Source of the DNA: Actinernus sp. WN-2022
Lineage: Eukaryota > Cnidaria > Anthozoa > Actiniaria > Actinernidae
Assembly: GCA_030867875.1 (NCBI GenBank)
Contig: JAOWCC010001634.1
Coordinates: 4,573,877 to 4,637,876, forward strand
Length of the DNA stretch: 64,000 nucleotides
Direction of reading: 5' to 3'
Part shown: positions 21,918-31,300 of the stretch, in pieces
How positions within the stretch are numbered: the first letter of the stretch is position 1
How the letters are laid out: every line of letters starts with the position of its first letter
The notes under the pieces: generated by a model
Databases searched by the model: none
What the model was told of the DNA's origin: nothing
The model's input: the letters and a program-made list of their open reading frames with translations, nothing else
Program-made: the position numbers and the translations under genes

Positions 21918-22435
21918 CAGGGCACCCAACGAAGTTTTCGGTTAAAAACTGTTCGGGAGAGTAAGGTAGCCTAAAACTTTCGGATTTGAAAAAATTGTCC
22001 CTAGAAAATTGTTTTCTGAAATACTGGCTAAAAAAATTGTTTTCAATCCCTAGAAAATTATAGAAGAAAAGGGAGACTAAAAGGTTTTCCCCAACATTTT
22101 CGTAAGTCCACATTTTCATTCCGTCCCTAAGAATTGCCTAAAGGCAAAAAGAATCCCTAAACAATTCGTACCTCCACAAAACTTTGCAACATGAAGTTAC
22201 TTAGGCTAGAAAATTCTTGTTTCTAGATCTGTTCTAGACTACTATATTTTGCCATAGTATTTCGGTTGACGCGATTTCCACCTAGAAAATCCGAACAGCT
22301 AATAGCTTTCTCAGGAGCCCAGGGGCTGCTTTCTAGAATACGTCAAAAGACATAGTAGGCGCCTTAAAATAGCTAGATAAGCTGCAGACAACTGGTTTCA
22401 AACGAATTTCAAAAAGTACTCGTTGGGTGCCCTTG
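21918..22435. mobile_element. hAT-like MITE, 518 bp
   Basis: The ends are CAGGGCACCCAACGA and its reverse complement (TCGTTGGGTGCCCTTG, with one change in the terminal bases). The flanks ATGTACA and ATGTACG match at six of seven positions and may be the decayed target duplication. CAGGG-type ends and a 7-8 bp duplication suggest hAT. No coding capacity. Confidence 0.68.
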
Positions 22436-22831
22436 ATGTACGAACTTACTGACTACTTAGCTATAATGCAGTAGAATCTGGGGGAGTTCGCGAGAAGTTC
22501 TCCGCGGCGGAGTAACAAATAAAGGAGGTAAGAGAACGAATCCTCATGTCCCATGATAATTATTTAAAATCTATTTTTAGCTTCACAACACGTGATGTAA
22601 GTTTTTATCTCGTTCTGGGTTGGTTCACCTCGTTAGTTACCCATTGTTTGTATCATCTGGGTCCTCATAGCCAGCATCGTTAAAAATCACTCCATCAGGC
22701 ACAACAGCGCTACTTGATGACAACCAGGTATCTTACTAAAATAACGAGGCTGTGCCCTGTTAATCTAAAATATAAAAATATAAAAACACGTTCCTGGAGC
22801 AAACTGCTCTTCGATATTGCGTTTAATAAAC
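22436..22831. other. Spacer; nothing recognised
   Basis: No coding exon, RNA gene or repeat could be supported. Confidence 0.35.
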
Positions 22832-22835
22832 TTAA

Positions 22836-23291
22836 AGTGCCTATGAAGCTTATTTTTTTATTTTAGATATCAATTCTACATCAAGTGGATAGTAGAATGG
22901 TACAATATATCTTGTTTTGAATGCTGTGCCGCTGAGTTAAGGAGGTTTTAATATCCAAAATGCTAATTACATGACGTCAGGGGAGGCATCAATTATTATA
23001 CATTTTTTTTGGTTACAATTAACAAATTTGTAAAATTATCAGTGTTATATCCATGGTTGAAATAAAATGATTTTAGAAATTTGTTTTCCTATATCAGTAG
23101 AAACGCCCATTCACAACCACTAAGAAGTGATTGCAGATACCTCCCCTGACGTCATGTAATTAGCATTTTGGATATTAAAACCTCCTTAACTCAGCGGCAC
23201 AGCATTCAAAGTAAGATATATTGTACCATTCTACTATTCACTTGATGTAGAATTGATATCTAAAATAAAATAAATAAGCTTCATAGGCACT
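22836..23291. mobile_element. Fold-back MITE flanked by TTAA, copy 1
   Basis: The ends are AGTGCCTATGAAGCTTATT and its complement, flanked on both sides by TTAA (22832-22835 and 23292-23295). The inverted arms are about 160 bp long and nearly identical (including ATGCTGTGCCGCTGAGTTAA and ACATGACGTCAGGGGAGG), around a spacer of about 130 bp. TTAA flanks are the piggyBac-type signature. A second element with the same first nine bases and TTAA flanks is at 60429-61068. Confidence 0.8.
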
Positions 23292-23295
23292 TTAA

Positions 23296-23896
23296 TGTCC
23301 AAAGGAGGCGTTCCATTGTCTACACTACGTTGTTTCGGGTAATACAACGATACGTTGTCAGTACGTTATTACTTTTTCACAGTTCCGAAGGTCATTCGAA
23401 AATAGCAGTACTGACGGGAGAATGAATGAGCTGACTAAAATGTCTTCGTGAACAATTTCGGATGAAGTTGATTTCAATGCTTTATATGTTCTTGAAGACT
23501 AGATGTTTTCCCATCGTTGCATGCATGTACTTTTTTAACAAGCGACGAAATTCGAAGTAGTACGTATATAAAAAGGGGTAGAAAAACTTATAGTTCTTGT
23601 GAGACTCGTGACTGAGAATAAAATATATTAAAATTCAAATGGACTACAACACAGTATTAAATAAAGCAACGTTCGAGCTGTAGTTGTCACGGGAGGAACA
23701 ACTTCTATAAAACATCAGCTTCCATAATAACTTAAAAGCATTCAATATCAGTCAGCCGGCCCTTGACCTTGTATCCCAGGTATTTGTTTAACATGTCGAG
23801 CCTTTTATAAATATTCAAAAGCAATTTACATTTACTGACATTTTAATACCTTCAAACACAGCACACAGCTTTTGGAGTCCCTTCTTCTTCAGCCAC
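23296..23896. other. Spacer; no supported gene
   Basis: AT-rich, no repeat recognised. It would be the 3' flank of the minus-strand Cys-rich frame that ends at 23901. Confidence 0.35.
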
Positions 23897-23900
23897 TCAC

Positions 23901-24380
23901 TCACAAAAGTCTTGTGGGGACGAGAGAAGTAGCCAATTCATCACAATTCTTGCTGCCATCACATGATGTGTAACAGTGTGTGCTAGAAATTGTAACACAG
24001 TGTAGCAAACAGGGACCTCTACTACAGTACATATATTTTGCCTGGTAGCATAATGTACAATGTCTTTCTGCCAAATGGATAAAAGCCGGTCTGAAAGGTT
24101 GTTCCTCATAAACAGGGGGAGATTCCTCCAGGGTGGTATATGTACTTGGATTTAGCTGAGATCTATGTAGAAATTTGTTATGCTCAAAATGGTAGTCACA
24201 GACAAATAGAGCCCAAGACTGATTTCCTGCCTCTGGGTATATTTCGTAAGTCCCAGTCAATTGACCAAGGCCATGTTTTCCTGTACTTTGATTACAGCCA
24301 TGAATACAACATGTTTTACCAGCACCATATCTTTGCCAATGTAAATACACACAGTTTCTCATTTCATTACTAGAAGCCAC
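23901..24380 (-). pseudogene. Cys/His-rich ORF fragment, minus strand (part 2)
   Basis: A 159-codon frame rich in Cys and His reads VYLHWQRYGAGKTCCIHGCN, then WALFVCDYHFEHNKFLHRS, then ERHCTLCYQAKYMYCSRGP. The C-x3-C/H spacing suggests a zinc-binding fold, but I do not recognise the family. It lies on the same strand as the coiled-coil-like fragments at 25698-26495 and is separated from them by a + strand LINE. The two parts may be one interrupted gene or transposon ORF. Confidence 0.4.
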
Positions 24381-24399
24381 AGACCAGTGGTACTACAGC

Positions 24400-25697
24400 A
24401 TTGACAAAGGACATGTACAAAGGACATGTCAATGCTGTGTTATTCCTGGATCTGAAAAAAGCGTTTGACACTGTCGACCACAAAATCCTTCTTGAAAAAC
24501 TTTAATTGTATGGACTAGATCAAGCCTCTTTGAACTGGTTTGACTCGTATCTTAGTAACAGGCAGCAACGATGCAGGATAAATAATGAAACATATAGTCC
24601 CAGAACTCTCGATTGCGGCGTGCCCCAGAGAACGATCCTAGGGCCCCTTCTATTTTTACTCTACATCAACGATCTACCCAACTGCCTATTAAAATCTTTT
24701 CCTCGGATGTACGCCGATGATACAAACTTAACAGTAACCGGCAAGAGTCCGAGAGAGATAGAAGAATGCTTAGGACTTGACCTCCAAAATGTTAGAAATT
24801 GGCTTTGTGCAAATAGACTCACCCTAAATGCAACAAAAACTGAATTGTTGCTAGTGGGTTCCCACCAGAAATTGACAAATTTTCCGAAAGATTTATCTTT
24901 CACCATTGATGGTAAAGTCATAGAAAGAGTTATCTCAACAAAATATATTGGTGTACATCTAGATGAAAATTTGTCTTGGAAAACCCACATTAACAAACTC
25001 ATGAAGAAAATCTCCTCAGGTCTAGGTGCACTCAGACGTATAAAGCCTTTCATACCCCCCAAAGCACTGCTAAATGTCTATGATACTCTCATACTCCCTC
25101 ATTTTGATTACTGCAGTGTTGTATGGGAAAATCTAAACAAAGGACTTGCCGAGAATCTACAAAAGTTGTAAAACCGAGCTGCCAGAATAATAACCGGTTT
25201 ACCCTTTGATACTAAGATTGATGAGCTCCTAAGTACTCTAAATTGGGACAGACTATATATTCGACGAATCAAACAAAAAGCAATAATGATTTATAAGGCT
25301 TTAAATAACCTGTCTCCTGAATATTTATCCTCAACATTTATACCACGTTCAGCCTCTACAAATTACAATCTTAGGGGCTCATCAACAAAACTAACCCTCG
25401 TACGGCCATGAACCAATTTCGGTAAAAAGGCTTTTCGCTTTAGTGGGGCTAAGTTATGGAATGAACTACATGAGGATGTACGGCAATCAACTAGTTTAAA
25501 TAACTTCATTTTTAATCTTACGAAATCGAGTTATTTTAACCTTATGTAAATATTTCTTATATATGACATTCCTATTTTTCTTACTCGTCCCTGCAACATG
25601 GCTTTCATGTAAAACAGTTTCATATTTTAGTGTTTTTTATCTATGTATGTAACTGATGATTTCCCATGTATAAATAAAGATGTACTTGTCATTAAAA
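24400..25697 (+). mobile_element. LINE 3' half with reverse transcriptase core
   Basis: The frame starts inside the RT domain (GHVNAVLFLDLKKAFDTVDH), passes CGVPQRTILGPLLFLLYIND, and keeps the catalytic YADD (RMYADDTNLTV). It continues through the thumb region (LDENLSWKTHINKLMKKI, LPHFDYCSVVWENLN) to a C terminus ending KLWNELHEDVRQ…LTKSSYFNLM. In-frame stops (near 24504, 25169 and 25410) show it is dead. The 5' half, including the endonuclease, is missing, as is usual for 5' truncation. The 3' end is AATAAAGATGTACTTGTCAT and an A-rich end near 25697. The residues suit the CR1/L2 group. Confidence 0.85.
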
Positions 25698-26495
25698 TTA
25701 TAGTCCTTCACACATTTGGATAGCAGCAGTATTTCTCCTGTGTGTCAAGTAAAAGTCATTACAGCCACTGAACTTTTGACATGCATGCATGTATAGTTTA
25801 TTGACAGAGTCATTTGAAAGAAGTACAAGTGGTAGGGGCTCTGCACAATTTGAAGTGTAAATGTCAATGTGGATTTTATCTTCCAAGTCATTTACACTGA
25901 ATTTTCTCTTATCAATGTTTTCTTGATTTTTTTGAAAACTCCTTGCTAAACAAATTGCTTCTATGCAACTCTGTAGAAATCTCCTAAACAACCGAAGCTG
26001 TTGGGTATTGGTACATGTTGTAGAGCCTGTAACAGAACACAAGTTTTGACAAAGGTGGATCAACTCTCACTTTTTTCTCTACTTGGCACTTCAAAGAATC
26101 AAAAGAGCTGACCAAATCTAGTAAGTCAAATTCCAGATCTTCTATTTGCATGGATAGCTTTTCAAGCCTTTCCATTTCTTCTTTGGCAACACATTTTTCA
26201 ATACAAGAGCAAGTTAACTTTTTAAGATTGGCTTTAACAGTTTTGTAGCTACATGTATCAGGGTCTACGTCTGGCATTAATTCATTAGCTTGCTGCCTCC
26301 CTTGAGCTCATTCAACATGTCATGATATACAAGAGCTTCCTTGATTTTATGTAATCTGTTTTCAACACGGAAAAGAAAGGAACAAAGACTCTCAGACATC
26401 GAAGTTGACTCGTTAAGCAGATGATAAAATTCATAGATGTACACAAAGAACCCAGGTAATTCTATTAACAAAGTTAACAGGTTATCCTCAGTCAT
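25698..26495 (-). pseudogene. Helical/coiled-coil ORF remnant, minus strand (part 1)
   Basis: Three overlapping minus-strand frames follow one another. 26495-26277 reads LLTLLIELPGFFVYIYEFYH and on. 26277-25984 reads MPDVDPDTCSYKTVKANLKK, CSCIEKCVAKEEMERLEKLS, then QIEDLEFDLLDLVSSFDSLK. 26063-25698 reads NTQQLRLFRRFLQSCIEAIC and KFSVNDLEDKIHIDIYT. They look like one ancestral ORF with two frameshifts, largely helical, with heptad-like Leu spacing. The family is not recognised. The frame ends where the LINE begins. Confidence 0.4.
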
Positions 26496-26499
26496 ATTT

Positions 26500-27080
26500 C
26501 TCTCTCATATTCAGCAGTTTTTTTCTCAATAAATTCCTGTAACAAATGAAACTTTTGGCATAACTCTTGCATACACAGCCAATTAAACATACTTTGCTGT
26601 TTGCATGTCAAGCCAAAGTTCAGTTAAAGCTGCTGACAGAAAAGGGAGTGTTGAGATTAATTCATAGTAAAAAACAGTCGAAAAATTGGAAGGCAGTTTC
26701 GGTTCCAAGTCCAACAACAACTGTAAAACTTGAGGTTTCCATGAAAATGGACGAAGCCCAAAACTCCAACTAACTTCTAAATCTGTATCTAAGGCTACAG
26801 GGTAGGCCCACTGTAAATCTGAATGGCTCAGAAATGAGAAAAATAAACAAATATAGCTCAACCATTCATCGCATATCGTTTCACTTTCACACTTCCAAAA
26901 TCCAATATGGCTGACTAAGTCAAGAGGCGCTCACCTAATGCGCATGCGTTATTCGAATATAGAATGATTGACAGGTTTAGAATCGTGTCGATCATGGAAA
27001 CCGGAAAAGCGGAGAGATCAAAGGCCGTTGCTTTCCCCCCCTGGTTTACATGATGCTAAATATCTTTACCGAACGCGGTT
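26500..27080. other. Spacer; no supported gene
   Basis: Open frames on both strands at 26567-26861 mirror each other and show no family motif. Confidence 0.35.
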
Positions 27081-27082
27081 TA

Positions 27083-27320
27083 GGGGAGGCGGGGTGACGC
27101 AAGTGGTAAACCGCGCGCGACCCGCGGGTTCGACTCCCGTTCGCGGCCCCACATGTGAGTAGAGTTTGTTGGTGCCCTTGCTCGGTTTTTATCCGGATTC
27201 TACGGTTTTCCTCACTCCACAAAAACCAACACGCTAAATTCCAATTCGAACTGTGGTTTAGCCGGGTCCTCGCTTTTATCAGCCTCTCTGGTTGTTTCAG
27301 GTCCCGTTAAAACTTCACAA
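27083..27320 (+). mobile_element. tRNA-derived SINE, copy 2, with clear pol III boxes
   Basis: The head GGGGTGACGCAAGTGGTAAA resembles an A box. GGGTTCGACTCCC is a textbook B box, with CGCGGGTTCGACTCCCGTTC able to form the T arm. The body matches 14570-14705 (GGTTTTCCTCACTCCAC, AAAACCAACACGCTAAATTC, GGTTGTTTCAGGTCCCGTTA). The head could be transcribed by pol III, which is inference. Confidence 0.78.
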
Positions 27321-27581
27321 TTCGATCGGAGTTTGCAATTGTATCTTCTAACGGAGCCAAATTGCTGGGAACCATAATATTTATACAGCTGTTCCCTGTT
27401 GGAAACGCTTTAACTGATAAGTCGTTGACGGCGGTAAAAAAGAAAACAAACAAAAAGAAGCGAAAAAGAAAAGAAAATATTGTGAAGCTTGACACCTAAC
27501 GGCCTGATTTTCGAAATATCTCTATTCAATAACAAATTATTCTTTTTGAATGATAATTTATTACATAAAGTGTTTTGGTTG

Positions 27582-27609
27582 TTTTATTGAGACGATTGTC
27601 TCAATAAAA
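27582..27609. repeat. 28-bp near-perfect palindrome
   Basis: TTTTATTGAGAC followed by its complement GTCTCAATAAAA around four bases. Function unknown. Confidence 0.6.
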
Positions 27610-28195
27610 TAAGAGTATGATTGCTACGAGACCGGTAATAATAATTGTTATGCGTCCCCCGGATTCCTATTGGCAGACACGGCAGGTGGTACCGGTTTGA
27701 CAGGTTGACATTGTGCTCTAGACTCAAAGAAGACGGTAACTGTTGTGCGCATGTGCGATATGTTGGTTTTAATGAATGGTTTCCCCGATTGTAAATCGCG
27801 ACATTATCCAACGGCCTTCGCGTAGGCGAGTTCGTTCGACCTCGCACGCCCTTATTGTTCCATGCTCATGTCAAACTTGAATTCTAGCCGATTCTCTTCC
27901 TCGCAACCGAGTTACGTTAGCCAGAAACAACCCTCATAAGCTGAGAATGGAAAATTCCTAACAGAATGACACCGAGGGACACGTGAAAATTAGACAGCTG
28001 TAATGATAGACTCGCTCATCTCCATGTTAAGAAGTTGATTTATGGATTTATCGGGCTTCACTCAAATCTGACATAAAAACAAGCTATTGTCGGCCACTCC
28101 AGTATTCAATATATCGGATTCAATGGTCTAAGGAGAGGAAACCACTGAACGAACTGAATGCTTAGCATTATCAAGAATAACAACTTTGAAGTGAA

Positions 28196-28368
28196 ATGAT
28201 CAGTAGAAGACTTTCAAGACTGAGAACTATTCTACTTTTTATTGGAATTAACTTAGTTCTTGTAATCGCTGTGATAAAATACCACAAGTGGACGGCTTCG
28301 ACTCGACCGAGAGGGAACTTTCTGCAATCACGTAGGACATCAGTGAATCACGGTGACAAACCATTAGG
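28196..28368 (+). CDS. GAL3ST: Gal3ST exon 1 (cytoplasmic tail, signal anchor, stem)
   Basis: It starts at ATG 28196 (MISRRLSRLRTILLFIGIN), preceded by GAAGTGAA. The donor is GTATGTAT at 28369, leaving two bases of a Gly codon. The basic-then-hydrophobic start fits the family's type II anchor, which supports this ATG. Confidence 0.88.
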
Positions 28369-31300
28369 GTATGTATATATGGTAATAAACACTGTAAACA
28401 AAATATATTATCACCTATCGGTTTATTCTAAGTCAGTAACTCTTTTTTACTAGAATCTGAGGAGACCTAGTTCGATATTCTCGCTTCTTCTCAGTGTTCT
28501 TGCCGGGAGTATAAACTGTATGTAAATAGTGCTGCAAAAGATATCTGGCTGACTTCATTAATTACATGTATGTCTGCACTGCTCAGTATTGCAGTCACAG
28601 TACCTCGACATGAAAGACACATTACTGGTTTTAAATCGTATATCGTGAACGTAAGTAACCTGCGGAAACAGCCGACTCTATCACAAGAGCCAAAAGCGAA
28701 TAGAGACGGCTCAGTTTTCGCAGGCTAAAACGTAAGCTACGTGGAGTATAAATTTAAACATTTTAATATTAATTGGATTTCAAATAATAATTAACTTAAG
28801 GCCCATTTACACTACACCGAATTTTTGGCACGGCTCGGATAAAATTGGTACGCGTACCAAAAAAAGAGTTCGGCTCGGATAAATTTAGCAGTGTAAATGG
28901 TTTGCCGCGCCTAATTTTACCCGTGCCGAACCAAGAATCTTACCCGTGCCTGGCCCTTCTAAATAGGTAGTCCGAGCACGGGTAAAATTGGTACGGGTAC
29001 CAAAATATGGGTTCGGCTCGGATAAAATTCGTAGTGTAAACGATCACCCGGACCAAACGCGATGTTATTCTATGGCCTTCGATCGTATTGGCAAGCGGTC
29101 ACACTCAGAAGTTTACAATTCAAGATGGCGGACAAACGCAGTCTTAGCCACAGCCAAGAAAATGTGCGGCCATGCTTGGAAAGAAAGCGATGTTAGAGAA
29201 CTTATCATAATATGAAAGAAAGAAACCATGAAATGAAGCCTTGAAAACGCAAAAATACCGAAGGAGGAGATATTAGCGTAGCCACTAACCTCATGAACAA
29301 TCGGGGTCCCGTTTTCTTTCGGTCCTGGTTTCGCTATTAACGCCTTTTCATACCTTTATCAAGTCTAGAGCTTACGTTGATGCTGTTGGTAATAAGGATT
29401 CCAAACTTTCTTTATCCGCCATCTTGGATGGACAAACAGCGCATGCGTTCTTAAGTAAATTGTCGGTACCAAAACTTTGGCACCCGTACAAAATGGTTCT
29501 TTGGTACTGCAAAATAATTATAGTGTAAACGAGGTAGCGAACCGATATTTTTGGTACCGTACCACTTTCATCCGAGCCGTGCCAAAAAATCAGTGTAGTG
29601 TAAATGGGCCTTTAGTTAATGATTTTTAAATACTTAACTCTTGGTGGTAGCTCAGTGAACTCTTATGAATAATAATTTGTTTGCTCGATCATCCAAACTC
29701 TGAAGATTATATTCCCGGTTACGTCATGAGGCAAGTTGCCACCATTTTCACGAGGAGCCGCATTAGCCCTGAAATTTTGGTTCAGGGATTAGCAGGAAAC
29801 AATAGAACTTGGACGGATATAAACGACCAAGTTTCCCGTTGCGCAACGCTCTACAGGATATCAGGAGAGCGCCGTGAATCAGCGGGAGACGTCAATCAAA
29901 GTAGCACGGAGTCGAACGTTTTGAGCCCCGCTTAAAGTGTTATCTGTGAAGTGAATTTAATTAAATGTCAGCTGAGTGACACGTCCCGGATAACTATGTT
30001 TTTTTAATATGAAAAATCTACGAATGCAACGATGAAATAAACACGCGTGTCCTAAATCTGGCAGTTTTTAAAGTCCCGCTATTAAATTTCTAACCGGCTT
30101 TAGCCTTCCAGAGACTTTAAACATGAACGGGAAATTGAATTTTATAACCGAATCCAGATAACTCAGATAACGCAGGAACTGATTTGCCTTTTTCAATTTA
30201 TGGAGTTGCAGCTAAGGTTTCTTTCTCCCGTTGATATAATATGTGCGATTCTCTAGTTTCTTGAACGCGTTCCATTAAACTGATAGAAAAAAATAGGACA
30301 ACACGCTAGCGGTTGTGATTTGCCGGTGGTGCCGGTATAGATTAGTCGAATCTGAAAAACAATTGGTTCGTAAAGAAAAGCCCAATCACTTTTCCGGTTT
30401 TCACACAAATTCAATTCAATCGGCCAGTTTATACTGAGTGACCCACCTTTCCGGGTAAAGCTAAGATACCAAAGACAGGAAATCGGAAAATAGTTTTAGG
30501 ATGATGCAATTTAAGCTAGTAGACTAATTCTGAGCAAGCCACCGGATTTTTTTTATAAGCAGTCGGACTGTGTAGTCTCTCGGGAAGCATGCCCAAACTG
30601 ATTCAAGGTCAAATGCTACAAAAAGATCTCTACAGAAACATACAGAAAAAGCCAGTTATACACTACACAAGTGATCAGGAGGGCACATAATTGGCGATAT
30701 TCTATGGTAAAAAAATAAAATAAAGATTTTAACGATTATGTTGCAATGAAAAAGCCACAGGTATACACTACCCAAGTGACTTGACTGTGACCCTCAGGTA
30801 TATTCTACCCAGGAGGACACATAATTGGCGATATTCTATGGTACAAAATACTGAATAATAAAGATTTTAACGATTATGTTGCAATGAAAAAGCCACAGGT
30901 ATACACTACCCAAATGACTTGACTGTGACTCTCAGGCATATTCTACCCAGGAGGGCACATAATTGGCGATATTCTATAGTAGAAAAGAATAAAGATTTTA
31001 ACGATTATGTTGCAATGAAAAAGCCACAGGTATACACTACCCAAGTGACTTGACTGTGACCCTCAGGTATATTCTACCCAGGAGGGCACATAATTGGCGA
31101 TATTCTATAGTAAAACAGAATAAAGATTTTAACGATTATGTTGCAATGAAAAAGCCACAGGTATACACTACCCAAATGACTTGACTGTGACCCTCAGGTA
31201 TATTCTACCCAGGAGGGCACATAATTGGCGATATTCTATAGTAAAAAAGAATAAAGATTTTAACGATTATGTTGCAATGAAAAAGCCACAGGTATACACT

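Noticed and set aside
24661..25062. 133-codon minus-strand open frame
   Set aside because: Shadow of the reverse transcriptase frame on the other strand.
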